This document shows positions 26,496 to 35,467 of a DNA stretch of 52,296 nucleotides, piece by piece (position 1 is the first letter of the stretch; each line of letters begins with the position of its first letter). The stretch covers positions 1 to 52,296 of the forward strand of contig NZ_JSWE01000180.1 in assembly GCF_000815465.1 (NCBI RefSeq), read 5' to 3'. Below the pieces are notes generated by a model, which saw only the letters and a program-made list of their open reading frames with translations, was not told where the DNA came from and did not search any database. Origin of the DNA: Candidatus Jidaibacter acanthamoeba (GTDB lineage Bacteria; Pseudomonadota; Alphaproteobacteria; Rickettsiales; Midichloriaceae). The translations under genes were made by a program, and so were the position numbers.

Positions 26496-28004
26496 TTAAA
26501 ACATTAACCCGATGCTTATACCTACGATAAATATAGCTATAATTTTTAATGAGCTAAAAGGCATGGTTTTAGGTTCCGGGCGGTTATTTATCTTAAGACC
26601 TTGAGTATCAACATTTTTTTCCATTTTATCAAAAAAGCTTAGCATCTTATCAACAGCTTTAGGCAAGTCATGAGAAAATTTAATTATATTAGCTTTAGTA
26701 TCTTTAATTCTAGCTTTTATCCCGAAATTTTGTCGAGCCCAATCTTTAATCCATGGTTCAGCTAATTGCCACATATTTACTTCCGGATATAAGGACTGAC
26801 CTGTTCCTTCAACAGTCACCAACGTTTTTTGCAGGAGTAAAAACTTCGGCTGGATATTCATATCAAATTTTTTACTGATTTCAAATAATTGCTTTAATAA
26901 TTTACCTATAGATATTTTATTTACCGGCATGCCTACTATTGGTTCGCCGACACTCCTGCAGGCTAAGGCGAAAATTTCACGGGATTGCATATGAGGAACA
27001 TACCCCATTTCAAAATGTATATCGGAAACTGCTTTATAATCTCTGGTGATAAAGCCGTATAATATTTTTGCGACAAATACTCTATCTTCTTTTTCCAGAC
27101 TTCCCATAATTCCGAAATCAATCAAAACAATTTTTCCTGCACTATTAATCATTACATTTCCGGGGTGGATATCTGCATGAAAAAATCCGTCTCTGTAAGC
27201 TTGGTTGAAGAAAGTAATTGCTAAGTTTTTAGCAATTTGTTGTAAGTTATGGCCTGCCTTAATTAATTTTTGGCGTTCATTAATCGGTATTCCATCTATC
27301 CATTCTTGGGTTAACACTCTTTTAGAAGTTAAATCCCACCGCATTTGTGGAATATATACGGAATCATCATTAGCAAAGTTTTCTCGGAGTTGGTCAGCGG
27401 CAGCTCCTTCGATCCTTAAATCCGTTTCAATGCTTACTGAATGCTCAAGGGTCTTTACTACCTGATCCAGTTTAAAACTTTTAAGGTGAGGGAAAAAAAA
27501 TAATAGAAACTCGGTAATAAAATAAAAAAGTTTTAAATCATTATTGAACTTCTTCTCTATATTAGGTCGCAAAATTTTTACGGCAACAGGCTCATTATCA
27601 AATGTTACTGCTTTATGAACTTGTGCAATTGATGCTGCTGCCACGGGAGTTTTATCAAACTCTTTAAATAAGTTATCGAGAGAGGTTTTAAATTCTTTTT
27701 CTAAAGTTCTTTCTACGCCTGCAAAATTAAAAGGAGGAACTTTATCTTGCAGTTTTGACAAAGAGCTTGATAAACTTTCACCGATAATATCAGGCCTTGT
27801 CGATAGGGTCTGACCTAGTTTTACAAAGGAAGGGCCGCTTCTAAGGAGAAAATTATTAATTTGGTTACCCATCTCTCGTATAGTTCTTTCTCTACTTGAA
27901 TTGTTTGATAAAACTAATTTTAACAGAGAATAAGGAACACCGCTAAGAAGCAATATTAGAAGAATTCTAAGTAATCTAAAAGTATTCGCTATAAAATTGA
28001 TCAT
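26496..28004 (-). CDS. ubiB: UbiB/ABC1 family ubiquinone biosynthesis kinase-like protein
   Basis: 502 residues. UbiB belongs to the atypical ABC1 kinases and is needed for aerobic ubiquinone synthesis, probably by ATP-dependent handling of ubiquinone precursors. The inhibitory KxGQ motif is in FVKLGQTLSTRPD, the alanine-rich nucleotide loop in AAASIAQVHKA, followed by AVKILRPNI, the ion-binding HADIHPGN and IDFGIMG (DFG). A single C-terminal helix (LKIIAIFIVGISIGLMF) anchors it to the membrane. It starts 12 bases after cytochrome c1, so the two may be cotranscribed. Confidence 0.93.
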   Translation of the reverse strand: MINFIANTFRLLRILLILLLSGVPYSLLKLVLSNNSSRERTIREMGNQINNFLLRSGPSFVKLGQTLSTRPDIIGESLSSSLSKLQDKVPPFNFAGVERTLEKEFKTSLDNLFKEFDKTPVAAASIAQVHKAVTFDNEPVAVKILRPNIEKKFNNDLKLFYFITEFLLFFFPHLKSFKLDQVVKTLEHSVSIETDLRIEGAAADQLRENFANDDSVYIPQMRWDLTSKRVLTQEWIDGIPINERQKLIKAGHNLQQIAKNLAITFFNQAYRDGFFHADIHPGNVMINSAGKIVLIDFGIMGSLEKEDRVFVAKILYGFITRDYKAVSDIHFEMGYVPHMQSREIFALACRSVGEPIVGMPVNKISIGKLLKQLFEISKKFDMNIQPKFLLLQKTLVTVEGTGQSLYPEVNMWQLAEPWIKDWARQNFGIKARIKDTKANIIKFSHDLPKAVDKMLSFFDKMEKNVDTQGLKINNRPEPKTMPFSSLKIIAIFIVGISIGLMF

Positions 28005-28015
28005 TTCCTATGGGT

Positions 28016-28786
28016 TTATTTAACTCTGCGCCATATGCGTTTTTTGGCATAATAAAACAATATAGTAAATACTAAAGTGAAGATGATAACTTTAATCCCT
28101 AGGCCTTTTCTCTCTTCCATTTCCGGCTCGGATGCCCATTGTAGAAAATTAACCACATCTTTGGTCATCTGCGCAGTAGTCGCAATCGTGCCGTCAGTAT
28201 ATTCTACCTGGTTATCGGTAGTTATGGGAGGCGGCATGGCAATCTGCCCACTACCGTTTACAAAATAAGGATTATAATACATGTTTTCACCAAGCTTAAC
28301 TCCTTTAGGAGGAACTGATTGATAGCCGGTCAATAATGAATAGATGTAATCAGCACCGCCTTCTCTAGCCTTAACCATAAGAGACAGATCAGGAGGGAAA
28401 GCCCCGTTATTTACTGCCCTGGCAGCCTGCTCATTCGGATAGATGAGCGGGAAATAATCCGAAGGTCTGCCCGGTCTTTCAAACATTTCGCCTTCCTGGT
28501 TAGGTCCGTCTTGAATATTATAACCTGCAGCAATCGCTTTAACTTCTTCTTCCGTAAAGCCCAAGTCAGTTAGGTTTCTAAAAGCAATCCTTTTAAGAGA
28601 ATGGCAAGCTGAGCACACTTCTTTATATACTTTTAATCCTCTCTGAATAGATTGCCGATCAAAAGTGCCTTGTACTCCGTCAAAAGACCAATTAACATTT
28701 TTTAATTCAGGCCCGTGTTCAGAGCTAGCAAACGCAGTATTGCCATAAAAAATAAACAAAATTAATAATAATTTTCTAAGCTGCAT
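28016..28786 (-). CDS. petC: Ubiquinol-cytochrome c reductase cytochrome c1
   Basis: About 256 residues from ATG 28786; a longer frame from ATG 28834 adds 16 residues. The preferred start gives a clean signal peptide (LRKLLLILFIFYGNTAFA). The haem motif is CSACHSLKRIAFRNL, the conserved YFPLIYPNEQAARAVNNGA and GGADYIYSLLTGY segments follow, and a C-terminal transmembrane helix (VIIFTLVFTILFYYAKKR) ends the protein. Cytochrome c1 is the electron-delivering subunit of complex III. The other subunits petA and petB are not beside it here. Confidence 0.94.
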   Translation of the reverse strand: MQLRKLLLILFIFYGNTAFASSEHGPELKNVNWSFDGVQGTFDRQSIQRGLKVYKEVCSACHSLKRIAFRNLTDLGFTEEEVKAIAAGYNIQDGPNQEGEMFERPGRPSDYFPLIYPNEQAARAVNNGAFPPDLSLMVKAREGGADYIYSLLTGYQSVPPKGVKLGENMYYNPYFVNGSGQIAMPPPITTDNQVEYTDGTIATTAQMTKDVVNFLQWASEPEMEERKGLGIKVIIFTLVFTILFYYAKKRIWRRVK

Positions 28787-28994
28787 AGATAAAAATATAA
28801 ATCCCCGAATATTAAATTCAAATAAACTTAACATATAATTAGCCCTTTGTAGAGCAAATTTTTCAATATCAATAGGTTATGAATTTTTATAAATTTTAAA
28901 ATAAAAATAAGTTAAATTAGCAAAGTAAAGATGCATTTTATATTTTTTGGTATTTAAGTTTTGTTCTTTATCACTTATAAACGCATGTTACCGC

Positions 28995-29022
28995 TTGCTT
29001 GTAGCATAATAAATGTTATAAA
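28995..29022 (+). promoter_or_regulatory. Probable trpS promoter
   Basis: TTGCTT (28995-29000) and TATAAA (29017-29022) are spaced by 16 bases. Initiation would begin near 29029, just upstream of ATG 29049, which supports that start over the TTG at 29025. Confidence 0.4.
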
Positions 29023-29048
29023 TTTTGAAAAATATAATATTAAAGTTT

Positions 29049-30053
29049 ATGCATACATCTACAACTAAAAGAGTTTTTTCAGGATTGCAACCGACCGGTA
29101 ATCTTACCCTCGGCAACTATTTAGGCGCAATTATGAATTGGGTGAAAATGCAAAATGAATATGAATGTATCTTTTGCTTAGTAGACCAGCATGCTATAAC
29201 GCTACCTCATGATCCAAAACAGTTAAGACAAAATTTACTTACAAATCTTGCTGCATATCTTGCCTGTGGTCTTGACCCGGAGAAATCAATAATTTTTAAT
29301 CAGGCAAGTGTTAGCGCTCATGCTGAGCTCGCATGGATTTTTAGCTGCATTACACCGCTTGGTTGGTTGAATCGTATGACTCAGTTTAAAGAAAAGGCCG
29401 GTAAAGACAGAGAAAATGCGTCGCTCGGTTTATATTCATATCCGGTGTTAATGGCCGCTGATATATTATTATATCATGCAACGCACATACCAGTTGGTGA
29501 TGATCAAATTCAGCATATTGAACTTGCTCGGGATATTGCCGGCGCTTTTAATCGTAGGTTCGGGAGTGAGTATTTTAAGCTTCCTAATGCGATTACTCAC
29601 AAAATTGCAACCCGTATTATGAGTTTGCAGGACGGAACTAAGAAAATGAGTAAATCCGACCCGTCGGATTGGGCGCGAATTAATTTAATAGATGATAATG
29701 ATATTATTGCCAAAAAAATTAAGAAAGCGAAAACCGATGCAATAGGAGAGATTTATTATGATAAAGAAAACCGCCCTGAAATTTCTAATCTCTTAACCAT
29801 ATATGCCACTTTAGAAAATAAATCTATTGAGGAAGTTAGCGCTAAACTTTCCGGGTTTAACAATGCAAAATTTAAAGATGCACTAAGCGAACTTTTGATT
29901 GAGAAGCTTTCTCCGATTAGAACGAGTATTAACGACTTAGTTAAAAATGAAGATTATCTCTTAAGTGTATTTGAAAGCGGTAAAGAGAGGGCAAATGAAA
30001 TCGCCTCAAAGACTATTAATCAAGTGAAAGAGATAGTCGGATTCATTTTATAA
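29049..30053 (+). CDS. trpS: Tryptophanyl-tRNA synthetase
   Basis: 334 residues from ATG 29049, as long as the E. coli enzyme; the TTG at 29025 would add 8 residues. It is a class I synthetase. The N-terminal signature RVFSGLQPTGNLTLGNYLG contains the HIGH-like TLGN motif, YPVLMAADILLYHATHIPVG marks the tryptophan pocket, and KKMSKSDPSDW is the KMSKS loop. It stands alone and converges on the F0 operon, with a shared terminator. Confidence 0.96.
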   Translation: MHTSTTKRVFSGLQPTGNLTLGNYLGAIMNWVKMQNEYECIFCLVDQHAITLPHDPKQLRQNLLTNLAAYLACGLDPEKSIIFNQASVSAHAELAWIFSCITPLGWLNRMTQFKEKAGKDRENASLGLYSYPVLMAADILLYHATHIPVGDDQIQHIELARDIAGAFNRRFGSEYFKLPNAITHKIATRIMSLQDGTKKMSKSDPSDWARINLIDDNDIIAKKIKKAKTDAIGEIYYDKENRPEISNLLTIYATLENKSIEEVSAKLSGFNNAKFKDALSELLIEKLSPIRTSINDLVKNEDYLLSVFESGKERANEIASKTINQVKEIVGFIL

Positions 30054-30144
30054 AGCAGTATAATCCTGCTTATTATATTGCTTGATTCTGAAGAATTGTA
30101 AAGCCGTTTGAACGAACATTTAATTTATTTTAATTACAAATTAT

Positions 30145-30175
30145 AAAATCAGGCTATTTAATATAGCCTGATTTT
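30145..30175. terminator. Bidirectional terminator between trpS and atpF
   Basis: A perfect 13-bp stem (AAAATCAGGCTAT, 30145-30157, paired with 30163-30175) with a 5-base loop ends in TTTT on both strands. It lies between the convergent trpS and F0 transcripts and can stop both. Confidence 0.85.
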
Positions 30176-30205
30176 ATAAATAGTTATATTAGTTATATAT
30201 ATAAT

Positions 30206-30685
30206 TTAATGAACAAATTTCTTTAGAGATTTTATACTATCATCAATTAAATCTAATTTAATGTTTTTATCTAAATCTTCAATCAGCATTTGTTGTACAA
30301 TCGCAAGAGCAGAATCGACTGCTTCGGTTTTAATATCTCTGATGATTTGCTGTTCTTGTTGGGAAATTCGTTGCATAGTAAGCTCTAAGCGTTTCCGGGT
30401 AATTTTCTCAGCTTGCTTTTTTGATTCTTCTAATATGGATTTAGCTTCAAGGTGAGCTTTATCAAGAATATCTTTGGCATTTTGTTTGATATTATCATGC
30501 TCAATTTTGATCGCTTGAAGCATACTTAAAGCATTTTCTTTAATTTTAGCAGCTTCATTCAAATCATGTATAATTTTATCCGTTCTTTCATCTAAAGTTT
30601 TTAAAACAATTGCCTTTACCGGCTTAAATATGGCGCCAATAAATATTATAAAAGATGCTAAAACCCAAAAACCTTCATTGAACAT
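30206..30685 (-). CDS. atpF: ATP synthase F0 subunit b
   Basis: 159 residues. One N-terminal membrane helix (FWVLASFIIFIGAIFKPV) is followed by a long helical arm rich in Glu, Lys and Ala (ILDKAHLEAKSILEESKKQA), the usual layout of the b subunit forming the peripheral stalk of ATP synthase. It is the last gene of the F0 operon, 10 bases after the b' gene. The start FNEGFWVLASF matches other alphaproteobacterial b subunits. Confidence 0.93.
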   Translation of the reverse strand: MFNEGFWVLASFIIFIGAIFKPVKAIVLKTLDERTDKIIHDLNEAAKIKENALSMLQAIKIEHDNIKQNAKDILDKAHLEAKSILEESKKQAEKITRKRLELTMQRISQQEQQIIRDIKTEAVDSALAIVQQMLIEDLDKNIKLDLIDDSIKSLKKFVH

Positions 30686-30695
30686 ACTATCTACC

Positions 30696-31157
30696 TTAAT
30701 TTACTTTTTGTGAGCTATTATGAAACTCATCTAAAACAGTTTTAAAAATTTCTTCACTTAGATCTTTTACTACAGACGGCAACTCACTTTTTAACTGAAG
30801 CTTTATAACTTCTAACTTATTAAGGTCTTCAGCTGTTTTTTCGGCAAGGGCTGTTTCAAATTCTTTGATTTCCTTATCGCTCGCTTTTTTAGCTTCTAAA
30901 ACTACGTCGGCTTTTAAGTTTAAAGCCTTAGTTCTAGCCTCACTTAACGTAACGGCAATTTCAGATTTTAAAGCCTTATGATTTGTAATCATTTTTTCAG
31001 CCTCAACTAAATCTATCTTCACTCTTAATGCTCTATTTTTCACTACTTCACTTATTGTCGGTAAGAAAAACTTAGCGATAAACAAGTAAAGCAATGGAAA
31101 GATTGTAGCCAGCCAAAATAATTGTAATGAAAATGAACTTATATCAAGCTGAGGCAT
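30696..31157 (-). CDS. ATP synthase F0 subunit b' (second b-type subunit)
   Basis: About 153 residues from ATG 31157; the TTG at 31169 would add four residues. It begins MPQLDISSFSLQLFWLATIF, the usual b' start in alphaproteobacteria, then a membrane helix ending in PLLYLFIAKFFLPTISEV and a charged helical arm. A heterodimer of b and b' builds the stalk in alphaproteobacteria and phototrophs. Placement between atpE and atpF is standard. Confidence 0.93.
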   Translation of the reverse strand: MPQLDISSFSLQLFWLATIFPLLYLFIAKFFLPTISEVVKNRALRVKIDLVEAEKMITNHKALKSEIAVTLSEARTKALNLKADVVLEAKKASDKEIKEFETALAEKTAEDLNKLEVIKLQLKSELPSVVKDLSEEIFKTVLDEFHNSSQKVN

Positions 31158-31237
31158 AAAATTTTCCAAAAACCAAATTATACAAAATAATTACTGCTTT
31201 AGCAATAAATAAACTATCTTTTTATTGAAGAGTATTT

Positions 31238-31477
31238 TTATACTACAAAAAGCAGCATTAATGCGATCAAGAATGCAAATAGTCCCATAGCTTCAGATAA
31301 AGCAGCTCCGATAAATGCACTTCTGGTAAGTTTTGACTCTACGGAAGGATTTCTGGATATTCCGTTTAACAAGCCCACGAAGATATTACCAACACCAAGC
31401 GCCGCGCCTAACATTCCCAAAGCTGATAAGCCAACCCCTATATATTTTAATCCGATATTAATTCCTTCAGTCTCCAT
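31238..31477 (-). CDS. atpE: ATP synthase F0 subunit c
   Basis: 79 residues with two transmembrane helices and the polar loop [13 protein letters not shown] between them. The proton-carrying carboxylate is the glutamate of [19 protein letters not shown] in helix 2. The glycine-rich helix 1 ([16 protein letters not shown]) packs the c ring. Glutamate at this site with a normal hydrophobic context suggests a proton rather than sodium ring; this is inference. Confidence 0.96.
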   Translation of the reverse strand: METEGINIGLKYIGVGLSALGMLGAALGVGNIFVGLLNGISRNPSVESKLTRSAFIGAALSEAMGLFAFLIALMLLFVV

Positions 31478-31497
31478 GGTTTACTCCTAAAAATTTA

Positions 31498-32223
31498 TTA
31501 ATGTAAGTTAATGGCATCGTTTAAGTACACGCAGCTTAAAATTGTAAAAATATATGCCTGTAGTACAGCGACGAATATTTCAAATCCTTGCATTATTGTC
31601 AAGAACGCAAATGGAAAAATTCCTAAAGTAAGCCCACCCATAATGGTAAATGAGGCAAGGAGCTTCATTACAATGTGTCCGGCGGTCATATTTGCTGCAA
31701 GCCTTACGGCTAAGCTAACAGGCCTTGAAAGGTAGGAGAAAAGTTCAATTAATATCATAAGCGGGGCAAGTAAAGAAGGGGTTCCTTCAGGTAGAAATAA
31801 TGAAAAATAATGGAACCCATGTCTTACAAAGCCTAAGATAGTTATAGCTATGAATATGCCGGCAGCTATTGCAAAGGTTACGATAATGTGACTGGTAATT
31901 GTAAAGCTATAAGGAATCATCCCTAGTAAATTACAGAAGAGTACAAATATAAAAGTAGTAAAAATAATCGGCATATATTTTTTGCCTTCTGAGCCGGTAG
32001 TGCCTTCTATAATGCCGTCAACGAGCTCATATAGCATTTCTGCCGAAGTTTGTAAGCGGCCGGGAATGAGCGCTTTCTTTCTTATGCTTAAGCTTAAAAA
32101 GAGCACGCAAGTTATTAGGGTGATTAACATTAAAAGGGCTGAGTTATTAAATGATATGTCTATTCCAAAGAGTTCTAAGTGAAATAGTTCTTGAATTTTA
32201 AACTGTTCTAATGGGCTATGCAT
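31498..32223 (-). CDS. atpB: ATP synthase F0 subunit a
   Basis: 241 residues, five or six membrane helices. Subunit a forms the half-channels for protons against the c ring. The essential arginine lies in SLAVRLAANMTAGHIVMKLL, preceded by the conserved ELFSYLSRPV; the C-terminal helix with FEIFVAVLQAYIFTILSCVYL is typical. It sits 11 bases after atpI and 20 bases before atpE. Confidence 0.96.
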   Translation of the reverse strand: MHSPLEQFKIQELFHLELFGIDISFNNSALLMLITLITCVLFLSLSIRKKALIPGRLQTSAEMLYELVDGIIEGTTGSEGKKYMPIIFTTFIFVLFCNLLGMIPYSFTITSHIIVTFAIAAGIFIAITILGFVRHGFHYFSLFLPEGTPSLLAPLMILIELFSYLSRPVSLAVRLAANMTAGHIVMKLLASFTIMGGLTLGIFPFAFLTIMQGFEIFVAVLQAYIFTILSCVYLNDAINLH

Positions 32224-32234
32224 TATTTTCTCAA

Positions 32235-32492
32235 TTATTTTTTATTAATTTCAAATTTTTTTAAATGCTTATAAAAATTATAGAAGCCGCCGGCAGTACC
32301 TAATATAGTAAATAAAAATAATGTTAGAGGCAAAGTTCCTAAGGATTTATCAATAAAATATCCTAGCGATGCTCCAACAATCAAGCCCGAAAAAAGGTCA
32401 ACCAGTAATCTTGAATAATCAAATCTCTCAGGATTATTTGAGCTATCCTCTTTTTGTTTTATTTGCTTGATTTTGTCCTCTAATTCTTTCAA
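32235..32492 (-). CDS. atpI: AtpI/AtpZ family ATP synthase assembly protein
   Basis: 85 residues, TTG start at 32492 because no ATG or GTG is available before the conserved part. Two membrane helices (LLVDLFSGLIVGASLGYFI and LPLTLFLFTILGTAGGFYN) with a short loop match AtpI/AtpZ, which assists c-ring assembly and ion handling. It is the first gene of the F0 operon, just before atpB, the usual position. The F1 genes are elsewhere, as in other Rickettsiales. Confidence 0.88.
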   Translation of the reverse strand: MKELEDKIKQIKQKEDSSNNPERFDYSRLLVDLFSGLIVGASLGYFIDKSLGTLPLTLFLFTILGTAGGFYNFYKHLKKFEINKK

Positions 32493-32778
32493 TACCGGTA
32501 CCGAGAGTATCTATAGCCGTATAACAATATTAAGTTATATTGAAAAGTCAACAATGATCATATTTTTAGTTATATATACCTCTTATATTTTAAGTTAGTT
32601 AAGATGAAAATATTCCTTTTGCTGCTTATATGCTAGGTTTGTCGGGTTTTAGGCAGCCTTTGTATTCTTTTGATCTTAGTTTTTATTTAATAAAACTTTA
32701 ACTTATAAATAATTGATTTATCAGCATTTTGTTCGTAAAATTACTTCAATATAACATTAATTATTGAAAGTAAATAAG

Positions 32779-33099
32779 ATGATCTCATGTTTAAATAAAA
32801 GCACTATAACCAGAGAATTTTTAGCCAGGGCTATAAAAAGGGAAAGCGGAATTAATATAACTAAATCTTCTGAGATGGTTGATCAGCTGATTAATTTTTT
32901 GATCTCCAGAATTTGTGAAGACTATGAAATTAAAATCAGGCTTTTCGGATCTTTTATTTCTAAATCTAAGAAAGAAAGATTAGGGCGTAATCCTAAAACT
33001 ATGGAAGAGGCAACCATTCCGGCTAGAAAAGTTGTGAAATTTAAAGTTGCACCTAAGCTAAAAAAGAGGATAAATGATAATATACATTTAATCTCATAA
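32779..33099 (+). CDS. HU/IHF family DNA-binding protein (diverged, IHF alpha-like)
   Basis: 106 residues from ATG 32779 (a TTG at 32764 would add five). The pattern TREFLARAIKRESGINITKSSEMVDQ, then IKIRLFGSFISKSKKERLGRNPKT gives the DNA-binding arm with the NPKT motif. It is closer to IHF alpha in layout but diverged, with many lysines. Its relative at 16624-16938 is the beta-like member. tatD follows after 9 bases, so the two are probably cotranscribed. Confidence 0.8.
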   Translation: MISCLNKSTITREFLARAIKRESGINITKSSEMVDQLINFLISRICEDYEIKIRLFGSFISKSKKERLGRNPKTMEEATIPARKVVKFKVAPKLKKRINDNIHLIS

Positions 33100-33108
33100 A
33101 AAATATAA

Positions 33109-33888
33109 ATGCTTATTGATACACATTGCCACCTGGATTTTGATGAATTTAAAGCTGATTTCGAAGATGTGATTAAACGCGCAAAATTAGCAGGTGTTAT
33201 TGCAATGCAGACTATTTGTACAAACCTTGATGAATGGGAAAGAATTCATAAATTAACCAAAAATGACTTTCCTATTTTTTGCTCGGTCGGTACTCATCCT
33301 TTGAATATTAAGGATACCAGGATTTATAAAGCAAAGGAAATTGCAGCTATATGCAATAACAACAAAGTAATCGGAATCGGCGAAACCGGCCTTGATTACT
33401 ATTATGATACCGAGCATAAAGTTTTGCAGCATGAATCATTTGTTGAGCATATAATAGCAGCACAAGAAACCGGCTTACCTCTTATTATACATACTAGAAA
33501 TGCTGATTCGGATACTATAAATATTTTAAGAGAATACAAAAAGCAAAAAGATTTTAGTGCAGTTTTACATTGCTTTACTTCCTCAGAGAAGCTTGCCATG
33601 GAAAGTTTAGAACTAGGATTTTATATTTCTGCTTCAGGAATTGTCACTTTTAAAAATGCACACGATTTGCATTCATTGTTTAAAAAGATTCCGCTGGAGA
33701 AGCTTTTAATTGAAACCGATGCACCTTATCTCGCGCCGACACCTCTAAGGGGTAAAAGAAACGAGCCTAGCTTTGTTAAGCATACAGCAGAATTTTTAGC
33801 TGATTTAAGGGGGGAAAATTTTGAGCATTTCTGCCAAGAGACTACACAAAATTTTTTCAAGCTGTTTAACAAGGCGAAATTAAATTGA
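33109..33888 (+). CDS. tatD: TatD family metal-dependent hydrolase
   Basis: 259 residues. The metal-binding motifs of this TIM-barrel family are all present: DTHCHLDF at the start, GETGLDYYYD near residue 97, the IIHTRNADSD stretch, HCFTSS and the final ETDAPYLAPTPLRGKRNEP. TatD enzymes are DNases or deoxyribonuclease-like phosphodiesterases involved in DNA repair and fragmentation. It lies directly before the metallo-hydrolase gene, an order kept in many alphaproteobacteria. Confidence 0.93.
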   Translation: MLIDTHCHLDFDEFKADFEDVIKRAKLAGVIAMQTICTNLDEWERIHKLTKNDFPIFCSVGTHPLNIKDTRIYKAKEIAAICNNNKVIGIGETGLDYYYDTEHKVLQHESFVEHIIAAQETGLPLIIHTRNADSDTINILREYKKQKDFSAVLHCFTSSEKLAMESLELGFYISASGIVTFKNAHDLHSLFKKIPLEKLLIETDAPYLAPTPLRGKRNEPSFVKHTAEFLADLRGENFEHFCQETTQNFFKLFNKAKLN

Positions 33889-33902
33889 AGCTGAGGTGAG
33901 AT

Positions 33903-34661
33903 ATGAAGTGTACGATTTTAGGATGTGGTGGTTCAAATGGAGTGCCTGAAATCGGATGTGAATGCGTGGTCTGCAAATCAGAAAATCCTAAAAATCACCG
34001 AACGCGTGTATCAATATTAGTGGAATCGGACAATGCAAAAATCTTAGTAGATACTTCTACTGATTTAAGGCAACAAGCGCTAAATAACAAAATAAAGTAT
34101 GTTGATGCTGTTTTATACACTCATGATCACGCCGATCATGTTGCAGGAATTGATGATATAAAATTATTAAGTAAAGATAAAAAGCCTATTCCCGCATATA
34201 TGGATGAAAGGACGCATGCTTTTTTAATGCAGAGATTCCCTTATATATTTAAACAGTTCAGCCCGCTTTATCCTCCTCGTTTAACCTCGGTTATTATAAA
34301 AACAGACGAAAATTTTATGGTTGGAGATATAAGGGTGCAAAGCTTCCCTCAAATTCATGGTGGTATACATTCCTTAGGTTTTAAATTCGGGAATCTCACA
34401 TATTCTACTGATCTTAACAAGATACCTGAATTGAGTTATAAGTTATTGGAAGGTACAGAGGTGTGGATTTTAGATTGTATGCGTTATTATTGGATGCCTT
34501 CACATGCTTATCTGGAGCTTATATTGAATTGGGTAGCAAGAGTAAAGCCGAAGCTTACCGTTCTGACGCATATGGCGCACACCATGGAATATGATGAACT
34601 GAAGCGAATATTACCCAAGCATATAATTCCTGCATACGACGGTATGGTAATTGATTTGTAA
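33903..34661 (+). CDS. MBL-fold metallo-hydrolase (PhnP-like)
   Basis: 252 residues of metallo-beta-lactamase fold. It starts CTILGCGGSNGVPEIGC with the conserved GGSNGVP and two cysteines further on (ECVVCKS) that can hold an extra zinc as in PhnP. The main metal site is THDHADHVAGIDD, followed by later histidines in PQIHGGIHS and LTHMAHTMEYDE. PhnP-like enzymes are cyclic phosphodiesterases; the substrate here is unknown. It is 14 bases after tatD with a GCTGAGGTGAG leader as ribosome site. Confidence 0.9.
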   Translation: MKCTILGCGGSNGVPEIGCECVVCKSENPKNHRTRVSILVESDNAKILVDTSTDLRQQALNNKIKYVDAVLYTHDHADHVAGIDDIKLLSKDKKPIPAYMDERTHAFLMQRFPYIFKQFSPLYPPRLTSVIIKTDENFMVGDIRVQSFPQIHGGIHSLGFKFGNLTYSTDLNKIPELSYKLLEGTEVWILDCMRYYWMPSHAYLELILNWVARVKPKLTVLTHMAHTMEYDELKRILPKHIIPAYDGMVIDL

Positions 34662-34798
34662 ATATTTGTTGTTAGCAATGATTCTTTCTTTTATTATAAG
34701 CATTAATAAAAGCTTGCAAAAATAAATATTTCTCTTAATATGCACCTTCTAAGAATTATTTATAAAAAGCATATTTGCTCAAGGAGTACGAGATAAAA

Positions 34799-35167
34799 AT
34801 GACAAAAATGGCGTTTTACGATTCAATTTTTATATTAAGGCAGGATATTTCCGAGGCTGATGTTCACAAAATTGCTGGCAAGTTTATTGATATTGCTACA
34901 AACTTAGGCGCTACTCTTATAAAGAAAGAATATTGGAGAGTAAGGCAGCTTGCATACATTGTGAAAAAAAATAAAAAGGGTCATTACGTTTATCTTGGGT
35001 TGTCAGCTTCTTCGGATGTAATTAAGGAATTAGAACGAAATTATAAAATTGATGAAAATGTTATAATGTTCTCTAATATTAAAGTTGATAAAATTGATGA
35101 TGCACCGACGCCTATGATGCAAGCTCCTTCTGATATCGGTAGCTTTGGTGAAGCGGCCGAAGTATAA
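34799..35167 (+). CDS. rpsF: 30S ribosomal protein S6
   Basis: 122 residues from ATG 34799, with AAGGAG as ribosome-binding site 12 bases upstream; the TTG at 34775 would add eight residues. The S6 pattern MAFYDSIFILRQDISEADV and KKEYWRVRQLAYIVKKNKKGHYVYL is clear. S6 binds with S18 to the central domain of 16S rRNA. First gene of the rpsF-rpsR-rplI operon. Confidence 0.95.
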   Translation: MTKMAFYDSIFILRQDISEADVHKIAGKFIDIATNLGATLIKKEYWRVRQLAYIVKKNKKGHYVYLGLSASSDVIKELERNYKIDENVIMFSNIKVDKIDDAPTPMMQAPSDIGSFGEAAEV

Positions 35168-35188
35168 ATTTAAATAAAAAAGGTTTGT

Positions 35189-35452
35189 ATGTCTGAAAAT
35201 AATATTATTTCAAATTCAGTGCTTTTTAATAGAAAGCAATATAGTAAAAAAGGTTCGCGTTGCCCATTAAGCGGTAAAGATGCACCAGAAATTGATTACA
35301 AAAACATTCAATTGCTTAAAAAATTTATTTCAGAAAAGGGTAGGATTTTACCAAGTAGGATTTCTTCAGTTTCTGCTAAAAAGCAAAGAGAATTAAAGAA
35401 TGCGATTAAAAGAGCAAGAAATATCGCATTATTACCATTCACAACCATTTAA
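35189..35452 (+). CDS. rpsR: 30S ribosomal protein S18
   Basis: 87 residues. Identified by [23 protein letters not shown] and the C-terminal [21 protein letters not shown]. The cysteine in [12 protein letters not shown] is the only one, so this is not a four-cysteine zinc-binding form. It follows rpsF by 21 bases and precedes rplI by 15 bases. Confidence 0.96.
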   Translation: MSENNIISNSVLFNRKQYSKKGSRCPLSGKDAPEIDYKNIQLLKKFISEKGRILPSRISSVSAKKQRELKNAIKRARNIALLPFTTI

Positions 35453-35467
35453 GTTCAGAGATAAAAC

